The notes beneath the pieces are model-generated. The model worked only from the letters and a program-made list of their open reading frames with translations. It did no database searches and was not told the origin of the DNA. Position numbers and translations under genes: made by a program. From contig JADGJH010001008.1 of assembly GCA_027596945.1 (NCBI GenBank), forward strand, positions 1 to 12,536: a stretch of DNA of 12,536 nucleotides. Direction: 5' to 3'. Positions 1-8,805 of this stretch are shown here, in pieces (the first letter of the stretch is position 1; each line of letters begins with the position of its first letter). This stretch comes from Physocladia obscura. Its lineage: Eukaryota > Chytridiomycota > Chytridiomycetes > Chytridiales > Chytriomycetaceae.

Positions 1-677
1 ATATATATATTTTTTTTGCTGCATTAAAAATTGTGCCTACATGACTTTTCTTTACATTGATTGCAAGTAACTGATTCAAATCTATAACTTTTAAAATTTT
101 TAATATAATTATTTTATGCTCAAACCAAGGTTTGACACATGTTGTAACAGATGCAAAATTTATTGGACAACAAAGTTTCTTGAAAATGCTTGCCCCTGCC
201 ACTGCTAATATTTTTTTTTGAAGCTGCCAAGAACTATTGTGTCTGGGAAGGACTTTCCAAGGGAATATTTATTATTTCTATTGCTTGTTTTACTTTACAG
301 TGCTACAAAATTGATTAGATTTGTAAGGTGATCAAATTTTTGACTCATCTGACTTCCCCTTCAAAGCATACATTATTTCCAGCGGTGTTTCTTCAAATTA
401 ATGCCCGCTTTTTGTCTCAGACAAACAATACAAGCCATCAAATGCCACATTAACATCTTGGATGCAGCCCTAAATTTCACTAAGACAGCTGAATTTCTGA
501 CTGTTACTCCTTGAAGTTGATAAGATATGTTAATAGTGAATACATATTTCAGTCTAAATTTGGAAATTTTGCTTGCAATATAACAGACTTAAATCAGTTT
601 TTCAGGCTTCTCAAACAAGGTGCATACTGCATTGTATGAATTTAAAAATATGGTTTAGAATAAAGAATACAGATTAC
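1..677 (-). other. AT-rich CpG-depleted flank, possible decayed 3' part of the minus-strand gene
   Basis: No intact gene is visible. On the minus strand, downstream of a splice-donor-like site at 677-676, an acceptor-like sequence (about 620) is followed by a frame that reads like protein almost to position 125, broken by many stops (TGA, TAA, TAG). Several of these would become Arg or Gln codons if a C had changed to T. Only four or fewer CpG dinucleotides are present. This could be the worn 3' part of the gene at 678-1216 or simply AT-rich spacer; the evidence is weak. Confidence 0.25.
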
Positions 678-1216
678 CATTACACTGGCATATATAAATT
701 GCAAATTGCGCAAACTTGATGCGCTATTCAACATCTTGTTGACTAGTTCTTTCCTGCCACTGCCTAGTGACAGTGGTTTCAGACTTTTGATCTGTTTTTT
801 CATCAATTGAAGAGTTTCAGTCACTGTCTGACATTGGTGTGCCAACAACTTCAATCCAAAGGTTGGATCCAACTTTGTTTTTGAGTTTGATTTCTTAAAG
901 TGACAATTTTTTGAGAGCTTGCTTTAATGATCAAAATAAATACTGATTTTCTTTATTTGTGTAAAATAAATTGCTACATTTGATTTTCACCCATTAGTTT
1001 ACTTAGAAGTTGGGGCAAGTAGGGCAGTGGGCTGTTATCTTCACTGGAAACAATACTACAAAAATAAAATCCAAGTAAAAGGAAAAAATGAGGAGTTGAT
1101 TGAAAAAAAAGAAAACACAGAAACACAACGAGGAGAAAATACTGCCACTGAATGCCGTTGAACAAACCATCCCCAGCTACTGCAAACATGGTAGCTCTTA
1201 TAAATACTGCTGGCAA
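678..1216 (-). pseudogene. Fragment of a decayed multi-exon gene, family not recognised
   Basis: Three exon-like blocks splice in frame on the minus strand: exon 1216/1209-1143, intron 1142-1056 (starts GTATTT, ends TTGTAG after a pyrimidine tract), exon 1055-978, intron 977-922 (starts GTAGCA, ends TTAAAG), exon 921-678, followed by a GTAATC donor. Removing the introns discards a falsely hydrophobic stretch and a stop, and phases match at both junctions. The joined frame has about 130 codons without a stop. It includes the peptides FIRATMFAVAGDGLF, SPLPYLPQLLSKLMGE and LKPLSLGSGRKELVNKML. I recognise no domain. The upstream exon is repeated in decayed form at about 1310-1370. No convincing start codon or complete 3' end is visible, so this is a partial gene or relic. 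CpG is nearly absent, like its divergent neighbour at 1566. Confidence 0.45.
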
Positions 1217-1418
1217 TTATAACATAATATTTTAACAATTATTGGTGCTGTAATGCTGAATTTACCAAATAATAGATTCTGCATTTTTGCTGTTTTAATT
1301 AGAACAGCTATCCCCAGCTACTGCAAACATATTTGCAGCTCTTATAAATACTGCTGGTAATTATAATTTAATTTTTTAGCAGTTATTGGTGTTATAATAC
1401 TTATTTTGCTAAATTTCA
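1166..1418. repeat. Tandem duplication, period about 141 bp, two diverged copies
   Basis: Copy A (about 1166-1270) and copy B (about 1307-1418) both start with ATCCCCAGCTACTGCAAACA (1169 and 1310). They share CTCTTATAAATACTGCTGG, then an AT-rich arm with TTATTGGTG. They differ by point changes and by a short insertion in copy B after the shared start. Read on the minus strand, both copies encode the same exon-like peptide, (A)VFIRA..MFAVAGD. Copy A runs on into a spliced frame; copy B reaches a TAA soon after. The repeat is therefore probably a duplicated exon plus part of its intron. Confidence 0.8.
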
Positions 1419-1565
1419 AATCCATGATGAGCAAATATATTAAACTACCAAACCAATATTTGACATATCAAGGTGATATTCTGCATTTTGATGGAAATTC
1501 TGTTTTTCAATTATATTTGTAAGTTAAATTCAACAATAATTAGAGTCACTTATAATTTTTCACAG
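1419..1565. other. Divergent intergenic spacer
   Basis: AT-rich DNA between the minus-strand relic and the plus-strand relic, ending in an acceptor-like pyrimidine stretch (TTTTTCACAG, about 1556-1565). No gene is visible. It could contain the shared promoter or an upstream exon of either gene, but nothing specific supports that. Confidence 0.4.
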
Positions 1566-4500
1566 AATTTCAGAAACTGAAGAAATAGGATTCAACATTT
1601 TCAATGTAATGGCAATATTGCATCTGCCAAACAGTAGCAAAGGTGTTGACCTGAAAGAAATCAAGAGTTCAATGTGTGTCTATGGCTCAGCAGGCTATGT
1701 TGGATCACTTGATATATTACACAAAGTCTGTGGAAAAAATAAAAATCTTGCCGCAAGGCTCACATGGCTTTGTCTTGGGTTCAAGTATGAAGATGACCCA
1801 CCCAATGCTGTTGAATTTGCAAAAAAACTGATGAATCTGCTACAAGAAGCTGGCTTAAGTATATTCAGTTTCATTTTTTTTTTTGATAAAAGTGTTTTTA
1901 TATTTTAATTTTCAGAGGGCAAATCTGCAATTGATTGTGTTGGCCAAGCAGTAGTGGAGAATGAAGATACTTCTGTTTTTGCTGATTCAAATGACATGGT
2001 TGATGAAACAGAGTTGCATATTCATAGTTTGAGTGAGCTTAAATGTTTTCACTAGTATTCTTATTTTTACTGAATAAGAAATTATATACAGAGAATCTTC
2101 TAATTCCAAATCAACGGCCCCTGATTCCACATCAACACAATTCCCAGAAAAGATCTCAAAATAGTCATGATAATGACTCAGAAGACGACAATAGCTTGGA
2201 CTCATACATTGTACTGTTACCTGTTTATTCAAGAATACTCAAAGAATCTGGCCAGCATGATTTGATTCTGTTGTTGCTACAATGTTTCAACAAAGGATTT
2301 GGAAAACCTGATTCATTCGGGTACAATATGATCAACAGTTCATTCCAAATTGTAAGTTTTATTTTTTTTTTGTTTTCAAACTCAGTTTAATTTTTAATAT
2401 TCAAATATAAAAAAACAGCATCAACAAGATTCAACAACTGAAATACAGCTTTAGTGAGTCAGATTTCTGGAGAAAAATCTGGGCCATGGGAGCATCAAGA
2501 GTTATTCAACAGCTCCAGGTGGAAGGGTATAAATCTGGGACTGGTCCTGAGCATAACTGAACCAACATTGCAGTTCCAGGTCCATGTAATCTGCAGCAGG
2601 TTGTTAATGAATTGACAAACAAGCAACTACTTGATGGTGCAATTGCATTGATGGATGATGCAAAGCTTCAGTGCTTGCATGCATTTCCTTGTTTATTGGC
2701 TGATGGCATCCATGGTGGAAGGATATACTTATTTCCTGAGTATAAATGGAAAGAGGGAAAAATATATGATGCTGTTGATATGCATAATAGAATTGCTTTA
2801 TTAAAACATAATGTAGTGAGCTGCTTAAGTTTTATTTTGCTTGAGACTAATTTCTGAGAATAAATTTTTATTAGGATATTTTGTCACTCAGAAAAGAAGC
2901 AAAATATTACACTACAATAGCCATGTATCCACTCTGTGATGCTTGGGATCCAAACAGTTACGACAGCTGTTGTCATAACTTGCTCAAGGTTGAAACTTAT
3001 CTACAAGTAAAGCTTTGATTTGTTACACAAAGAATCTTGCCAGGCCTGTCAAATCTTCTCTCCAAATTTCAACTCCTCATGCAAAGTACAATTGAAATCA
3101 CTCAAAACATATTAAATGCTTCAAACTTGAGTGATGATGATGTTTCTGGCAGAAAGTTTTCAGTTTTGTTGAAACTGTGGCATAAGGCTGTTGCCTCATA
3201 TCAATTAGCTTCATTTATTCAATTTGAACTTAGTCAGGCTATATCTGATATTGAATATCAAAAAGAAAGATTCTGTCACCTTGTGCTCAAGTCTGATTTA
3301 TTGAAAGCAAATTGCAATTTATACTCAGCAATTGAATGGGAACAATTGTCAATATTGGCAATTCAGTCAATCTGCACTCTTGAAAAAGACTGGATTGTTG
3401 TCAACATTCCTCCTGCTGATCGAGTTCTTGCTGTTTTGATTTCAAATTCCCTCAATTGAAAGTCATATCCTGCTTCTCTTAGTGCAATCAGCAAAACTGA
3501 ATCCAAACATCAATTTTTTGAAACTTTGAGCATATAATCAATGAATAATATTTTCTCACATCTGACATAATTTGTGTTATAGCCACAGATCAAGAATTTA
3601 TGTCTCAAGCTGGAGAACCAGTTTCAGGCAAAGGATTCTCATTTTTCCAGAGTCTTGTGCAATTTACCAAAACAAAAATTGGCACATTCACAAATGACAG
3701 TTCTGTGAAAGAAAAAACAATTGCTTGCAAAATAATATCATGAATCACTTGTGTAAATATTTGCAAAGTTGAAATTCAGTCAATAATTTTCCACCACTAG
3801 AGTTTTGGAATTGTGTTGTTTGGTTTTGAAAATGTGGATTATTTTTCCTGCCTTTTCAAAGAAATTATTACTGTAAATTTAATGGATACCTTGCTTTCCT
3901 GTGAAAACATGACTATACAATTTCCACAGCAAATTCAGCAAATTCTCCATTTGTGAGCATCAAGAATTTCTTACAAAAGTTTAAATGGTCCAAATTTGTC
4001 ACAAAATGAAAATATATAGCCACTATTCTGCTGATGTCTACACTCTTGCCAAATACTCAGCAAAATTTTTGTCTTTATCTTGTCAAAAATATTCAACAAC
4101 TTTTCAAGGAATTGAAATATATGCAAGAGATTGTATTTTTGTGTGCTCTGCTTTGACTTTATTTGAGTTTGTTACCTTGGATGAATATTACATTTCTCAT
4201 GAACCACTAATTGGAATATTCAAAAGTATTGAGCTACATGTTTTCACATCAATTGAACTTGCTAAAAATAAAATCAAAACAAATGCACCAGACACACTAA
4301 ATAATCTTTTGTGCTATCCAATTACACATCCATTATGCTCTTCTATGAAACTGTATGTTAATTCTGATTATGACCATTTGATTGCAAAAAATGTCATTTG
4401 AGGAGCATGTAACTCAAATTTCAAGGCAATTAATGATGCTTTAATACATATTATGCCAAAGCAATGGTTTGATTATGACTCTCAGGATGTAAAACTTGGC

Positions 4501-5013
4501 AAACTGGCTTTCTATACTGAGAGATTTAAAAATATGATTGAAAATGAAGATTTGGAAGCTGCTGACTTCATGAGCAAATTGCACAATCTTTATGCAACTT
4601 TAGATGAATAGAGAGATTTTGCAAAATGGAATGATAAGTCACATTATGTCAGAGTTTGGCAGTGAACTTCAGTCCACTGAAATGTGCTATAATTCTCATT
4701 TCTTTGGCTTGTCATGGCAATCTGTACTTGGACTTCTGAATGTTTCTCGAAATTTTGTTTTGCTTTCTGAAGAGATACTGAATGAACTACAAGGTAATCC
4801 ATCAAACAAAGTGTTATTTTGTGGACACTCTGTCTTCTGCACAAACTATGTAGAACAGGTAATTAATATGTTTTCTATTCTATTTTACTTAACGGTATTT
4901 GCAGTTTTTCAACATTTCACGTGCTTCAAATCGAATAGCTGGAATGGGTCGAAATGATAAAGATACAACTGATGGATTGAAATTAAGCTGTGGACGTGCC
5001 CAATATATACAAT
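1566..5013 (+). pseudogene. Large decayed multi-exon gene, family not recognised
   Basis: Exon-like blocks join in frame across short introns: 1859-1915, 2033-2091, 2352-2418, 2816-2874 and 4859-4904, all GT-AG and 46-67 bp. Long open stretches occur at 1566-1858, 2092-2351, 2561-2815, 3019-3456, 3985-4398 and 4612-4858, and the last exon (4905-5013) ends in TGA. The frame is broken by TGA at 2558, 3016, 3457, 3741, 3954 and 4399, by TAG at 3798, and by frame changes near 2452, 3535-3585, 3985-4019 and 4604-4611. On both sides of each TGA the same frame still reads like protein, as expected if CGA (Arg) became TGA. The product would be roughly 1,000 residues, helix-rich and Ser/Leu-rich, with an acidic patch near 2180 (DNDSEDDNSLDS). 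I recognise no catalytic motif, zinc finger or membrane segment, so I cannot say whether it was cellular or belonged to a mobile element. TGA could in principle be read as sense, but the glycosyltransferase next door ends with TGA. Confidence 0.6.
4859..4904 (+). other. Last intron of the decayed gene, where CpG content recovers
   Basis: GTAATT donor after a GAACAG codon pair and a TTTGCAG acceptor; 46 bp. Upstream, CpG is almost absent for thousands of bases. The next exon (4905-5013) alone has four or more CpG, as does everything onward. The frame passes unbroken across this junction to a TGA at 5011-5013. Confidence 0.55.
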
Positions 5014-5089
5014 GAAAATATTACATTCTTTATGGGATTGAATAATGAGAATAAGTAAAATTTGCTCAAATTTACTTTGAGAGAATGGA

Positions 5090-6556
5090 ATGTCGAGATT
5101 GATTCTAATACTGTTCAAACGTGTGGTGTTGCTATTAGTCGGACTTACGCTTGCATTTAATCTATCGGCAATCTGTGGCTGGATCGTGCCGCCTCCTGAT
5201 CAAGATCAAAATCAATACCAGAATGTTCACAGCAACTCAAACGATTCAGCAGCAAAAACTCGGCCTATCGAGTGCTCCATTGCTCGATTGGCGCTTATCG
5301 GGATCATGACAACGGCCGATGCTTCAGCAACTTCTCGGCGGCAGATTCTGCGCCAAATGTACCGGAATCTGAATGCAAACATTGCACCAGAACTGCGAAT
5401 CGATGTGCGGTTTGTGTTTGGTAATCCTCATTCTGCTTCTCGATATGCGACGCTAGCGTCCGAACAACTTTTGTTTCCGGATGAGACTGTTTCTCTGAAC
5501 ATTCCGGAAGCTCGTGATGATGGAAAGATTCTCGAATGGTTCACTTTTGCAAACTCCATGCAGACAACACAATCGCAGAAACCCAACAGTAGCGATTGTC
5601 GGCGGTATCAATTTATTGGAAAAGCGGATGATGATGCTGTAATCCATATTCCGCGTCTCTCTCTATTACTCGGCAACCTCACGCAACAACTGCAGCATAC
5701 AAAATCTCTATATGTTGGTCGGTACTGCAATTACACAGCTATAAGTCCCCATATGACGGGCATGTTGTATTTTGTCTCAGCAGATCTCGCAGATTGGGTG
5801 GCGCGAAGTTCAATTCCACGGTCAAGTTATACTGGAATTGAAGATGTTGTGTTTGGTCATTGGATGCGTAAAGCCGAGATGTTGGATCAACGGCATGTAG
5901 CTCTTGTGGATTTGGGTGACAAGTTGATCGATTTACCAGAGTCCCCTGCATTTTCGGCAGGCATCGTGACGAATGAAACTGTTGTTGTGCACTGGTGTAA
6001 AGATTTGCATCGAATGTCGCGCTGTCTTTCGATGCTTTTCAATGACGGAATCATAAACCCTACAGTCGCAAGGCGATTAATCACTATGAATTCTTTGACC
6101 AACCGACTCGATCGGTTTGGGGTCAGTTTGCATCCACATGATCGCGAGGTTGTGTTCAAGACGATTGAAAAGTTGGTATCAAAAAAGCTGGAAAATAGTG
6201 AAGGAGTTCGAGATTCAGATATTGATGCTCTATTATTGAAACCTGTCGCAACATTGAGATTGTCTGCTATAGGACTGTCCGATAGATTTTGCGGTGAAAT
6301 GGATGGGATTCTTGAACAACTTTCAAATTATGCGAATCGCGGAGGTGTACCAATTAAATTGGGGTGGCGAATTGTAGATCGCTATATTTTAGAGCACTTA
6401 GTTGCAGTTCAGGCAAATCGATTTGGGTATATCTTGAGTTTCAACCAAAAACATCTGGCTGTTAAACGCATGTTGGATGTGCTAAAAGCGGGCTCATCGT
6501 TGGAGACTTTCTTTGATACAATTTTAATAAAAACAGCGCATGTTAAATTGCCATGA
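5090..6556 (+). CDS. GT31-like (beta-1,3-galactosyltransferase family) type II membrane glycosyltransferase
   Basis: Single-exon gene of 488 residues. Residues about 4-30 form a hydrophobic signal anchor after a short basic N-terminus, followed by a Pro/Gln/Asn-rich stem (about 33-60), which is the usual layout of a Golgi type II glycosyltransferase. The catalytic domain (about 63-320) starts with a beta strand (ARLALIGIMTT). It continues with a WxRQxxRxT-like equivalent (SRRQILRQMYRN, 82-93), the metal-binding DxD motif in KADDDAVIHIP (178-188), and an ExDVxxG-like segment, TGIEDVVFGHWM (248-259). These are the hallmarks of family GT31, which transfers galactose or GlcNAc from UDP-sugars. 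Cys at 62, 170, 213, 303 and 312 could form disulfides, and NxS/T sequons occur at 51, 166, 196, 214 and 295. The C-terminal 160 residues (about 328-488) match no family I know. The first ATG after an in-frame gap is used; it lies 76 bp after the decayed upstream gene. Exact sugar specificity cannot be read from the sequence. Confidence 0.8.
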   Translation: MSRLILILFKRVVLLLVGLTLAFNLSAICGWIVPPPDQDQNQYQNVHSNSNDSAAKTRPIECSIARLALIGIMTTADASATSRRQILRQMYRNLNANIAPELRIDVRFVFGNPHSASRYATLASEQLLFPDETVSLNIPEARDDGKILEWFTFANSMQTTQSQKPNSSDCRRYQFIGKADDDAVIHIPRLSLLLGNLTQQLQHTKSLYVGRYCNYTAISPHMTGMLYFVSADLADWVARSSIPRSSYTGIEDVVFGHWMRKAEMLDQRHVALVDLGDKLIDLPESPAFSAGIVTNETVVVHWCKDLHRMSRCLSMLFNDGIINPTVARRLITMNSLTNRLDRFGVSLHPHDREVVFKTIEKLVSKKLENSEGVRDSDIDALLLKPVATLRLSAIGLSDRFCGEMDGILEQLSNYANRGGVPIKLGWRIVDRYILEHLVAVQANRFGYILSFNQKHLAVKRMLDVLKAGSSLETFFDTILIKTAHVKLP

Positions 6557-6667
6557 TTCAAAGATAATTTAATAATATTGATACATGCTCATTTGAAAAA
6601 AAAACCTATTTCTGTCACAAAAGATTTGCGTTTCCCACTTTTTCTTTTTCATCAGAAGTTAACACAA
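6557..6667 (+). promoter_or_regulatory. Compact intergenic and promoter region of the first ADP/ATP carrier gene
   Basis: Only 111 bp separate the glycosyltransferase stop from the carrier ATG, so the carrier promoter and leader must lie here or overlap the upstream gene. A pyrimidine-rich stretch (about 6632-6654, TTTCCCACTTTTTCTTTTTC) sits just upstream of the ATG. It ends in ATCAG, so it could also be a splice acceptor for a 5'-leader exon. No TATA box is evident. Confidence 0.4.
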
Positions 6668-7787
6668 ATGGCTGCCGCACCCAAACAGAAGGATTCTTTC
6701 TACGTTGCGCTGGCGAAGGACTTTGCTGCCGGTGGTGTTTCTGGTGCTGTTTCCAAGACAATTACTGCGCCGATTGAGCGTGTCAAGCTTGTTATCCAGA
6801 CCCAAGATGCTAACCCAAAGGTCCTTTTTCCTTCCTTTTTTTCTTCTCTTTAGCACCCGTTAGCACCACGGGACTTACTAAGAAATACAATCGATTTTTG
6901 CAACAGATTATCTCTGGCGAAGTTCCCCGATACACTGGTATCGGCAACGCTTTTACCCGTATCGCGGCTGAACAAGGAATCGCCGCTTTCTGGCGTGGTA
7001 ACTTCACCAACTGTGTGCGATACTTCCCGACCCAGGCTATCAACTTGGCGTCAAAGGACTTCTTCAAGGGTCTGTTCCCAAAATACAACCCAAAGACCGA
7101 ATTTTGGCCATTTTTCGGTGCCAACATGGCTTCTGGTGGTGCTGCCGGTGCTTTCTCGCTTTCCTTTGTGTACCCATTGGACTACGCCCGTACCCGTCTT
7201 GCTTCTGGTTTGTGATCCTGTTTTTCTCCTCAGCGTAGTTTTCGCCTTTTTTGTCGTATTCTTGTCCAATTTGTGTCTCTCATTTCTGACGTCATTGACA
7301 TTTATCAGACGTTGGTTCTGGAAAACGCCAATTCACTGGTCTTGGCGACTGCCTCATTAAGACGGCCCGTGGACCAAAAGGACTCTTAGGATTGTACCAA
7401 GGATTCGGAATCTCTGTCGCTGGTATCATTCCATACCGTGGAGTCCAGTTTGGTTTGAATGACACCATCAAGGGCCTGAACCCGTGGGACAAGGACACCA
7501 CGTTCATCGGAATTGCATCCAAATGGGCCGGTGCTCAGTTTTCCGTCATCATGTCCGGTTATGTTACTTACCCCTTTGACACCATCCGTCGTCGTTTGCA
7601 GATGGAAGCTGAGAAGCCTGTCGACCAACGTATCTACAAGGGTGCTATCCACTGCTTTAACAAAATTATTAAAGACGAAGGTGCTAAGGCTCTCTTCAAA
7701 GGTGCTGGTGCAAACATTCTTAGAGGGACTGGTGCGGCGCTTGTGCTCGTTCTCTACGGTGAAATCCAGGCTTACTTGAGAGCCTAA
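6668..7787 (+). CDS. Mitochondrial ADP/ATP carrier, copy 1
   Basis: Three exons: 6668-6820, 6907-7207 and 7309-7787, with introns 6821-6906 and 7208-7308 (GT-AG, phases 0 and 1). They give 310 residues, the normal length for the mitochondrial carrier family SLC25. The protein exchanges cytosolic ADP for matrix ATP across the inner membrane. The three carrier repeats show PIERVK (35-40), YPLDYAR (139-145) and YPFDTIRRR (239-247). Other ADP/ATP carrier marks are FWRGN (79-83), [14 protein letters not shown] (89-102), the MASGGAAGA loop and the [17 protein letters not shown] helix (288-304, with Arg290). The usual RRRMMM signature reads RRRLQM (245-250). The start is the ATG giving [12 protein letters not shown], matched by copy 2. 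Intron positions were fixed by the second copy. The introns contain stops or break the frame. Confidence 0.93.
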
Positions 7788-8227
7788 AAATTCGAACAAA
7801 TTCTTCGACAAAACACTGTTTGTTGAAAAATCTCTTTTTTTTTTTTTGATCGCATGTTGGTTTTTGTTGTTGTTCCGGTTTACGAAAGATGAACGAAAGA
7901 GTTTTCGATTCTTGATAATTTGCGCCGTAAATGGTTGCGGTTTTTCATTTGACATCACAAAATTTGTAACTTTGCCAAGTGTGATGTCAATCAAAAAAAA
8001 TCTCCCTAAACACGTTTTTTGCACTGGTTGCCCAAATTAGATCTATTACAGATTCTCTCGTCCTATCTGCCGCTGTGCGTTATATTTATGTTCATCCGAT
8101 TATCGGCACGGCTTTTGTTTAAAACCTGACTGAATGATAGTTTTGTCATCCATCCGTATTAATGAAAATTAGATGGCTTTTTTCGATCCGGATTCTGAAC
8201 TGATGATCTGTTCTGAATAATTGAGAG
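7788..8227. other. Spacer between carrier copy 1 and the small gene
   Basis: Contains the 3' untranslated region of carrier copy 1 (with a 13-T run at 7835-7847), an 11-bp inverted repeat (7949-7990) and the leader of the small gene at 8228. A 15-codon upstream open frame, starting at the ATG at 8173 and ending TAA at 8218-8220, lies seven bases before the 8228 ATG. An open frame of 64 codons around 7846-8040 has a Cys pair (CTGCPN) near its end but no other support as a gene. Confidence 0.5.
7949..7990. repeat. Perfect 11-bp inverted repeat
   Basis: TTGACATCACA (7949-7959) and TGTGATGTCAA (7980-7990) are exact reverse complements separated by 20 bases. In RNA this would form a hairpin 160-200 bases after the carrier stop codon. 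In DNA each arm holds a TGACATCA-type element resembling a bZIP (CRE-like) site. The arms stop pairing sharply on both sides. Confidence 0.75.
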
Positions 8228-8619
8228 ATGATCGGCAAATCAGGAATTAAACGCCCAAAGATTGCTTTCTCCGCGTTGCTCCACTATTTTGTTTCGGAGC
8301 TCATGCTTCGAACCAAAAATCCGGCGCGAAATATCATCAGACTTATTCTTCAAACTACGGAATATATCGGTGAGTTAATTTTTGAGACTATTTATTAAAT
8401 GGTTGGGAATGTGATTTGATCATTGTCCAATCGCCAATGTTCGTGCATTTCAATTTTTTGTGGCTACAAATTTTTACAATAAATATTGTCGGACTAAATT
8501 ATTCTATTGTATTAAAACTCGTGTAACTTCTGAATTCATCAGTTTTCTATCGAAGTAATCGAGCTCTACCTTTGTTAGCTGAAGAAATACGCAAAATTAC
8601 TGTTTCCCTAGTTAAATAA
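8228..8619 (+). CDS. Small two-exon gene, 72-residue protein of unknown family
   Basis: Exon 1 is 8228-8369 (MIGKSGIKRPKIAFSALLHY start), intron 8370-8542 (GTGAGT donor, TTCATCAG acceptor, 173 bp, phase 1), exon 2 8543-8619 ending TAA. The donor matches the consensus closely. The unspliced frame stops at 8396, shortly after the donor, while the spliced frame continues with FYRSNRALPLLAEEIRKI. The exons are richer in C, G and CpG than the intron, as for the neighbouring carrier exons. The product is basic and would be mostly alpha-helical, with no signal peptide or membrane segment; I recognise no domain. It sits between two carrier copies on the same strand. It may instead be one piece of a larger gene with different splicing, or a chance frame; the donor and the codon character make a real gene somewhat more likely. 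Confidence 0.5.
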
Positions 8620-8760
8620 GGGATTCAGAAGACGTAAAAGAGTTTATCATTAAATTTCAGTAAAACTCCACGAGAATACAAACCGATTTTTCTTCTCTCA
8701 GACGGCAATGTATTAATTATTGGAGTTTTGCGCAAAGGAAAATTTTCCGACCACAAAGAC

Positions 8761-8805
8761 TTTTCTCTTTTTTTTTTTTTTTTTGTTCAAGAGAAACATT
8801 AAAAA
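8761..8805 (+). promoter_or_regulatory. Leader of carrier copy 2 with 17-T run
   Basis: A run of 17 T (8768-8784) preceded by TTTTCTC lies 21 bases upstream of the copy 2 ATG. Copy 1 also has a pyrimidine-rich tract just before its ATG, so such a tract may belong to the promoter or leader of both genes. The ATG context is AAAAAATGG. Confidence 0.4.

Noticed and set aside
1..4890. RIP (repeat-induced point mutation) as the cause of decay in the left flank
   Set aside because: Classic RIP depletes CpA and raises TpA. Here CpA and TpG remain common while CpG is nearly gone, and stops are mostly TGA, which fits CpG deamination better.
1566..5013. Global reassignment of TGA to a sense codon
   Set aside because: The intact glycosyltransferase gene ends at a TGA, and the plus-strand gene also shows frameshifts and a TAG, so decay is simpler.
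5453..6159. Minus-strand open frames opposite the glycosyltransferase
   Set aside because: Antisense shadows (64-90 codons) of a gene with clear GT31 motifs; no independent support.
6995..7360. Alternate-frame plus-strand open frame inside carrier copy 1
   Set aside because: It runs through the second intron in a different frame from the carrier and has odd composition. The carrier frame has clear family motifs.
7386..8024. Long open frame (212 codons) on the minus strand opposite carrier copy 1
   Set aside because: It lies mostly antisense to carrier exon 3. A similar antisense frame occurs opposite copy 2 (9457-9963), as expected because the two sense strands are nearly identical. The product resembles no protein and has no start or splice support.
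8176..8200. ATCCGGAT palindrome near 8186
   Set aside because: An eight-base palindrome is too short to claim as a binding site without other copies.
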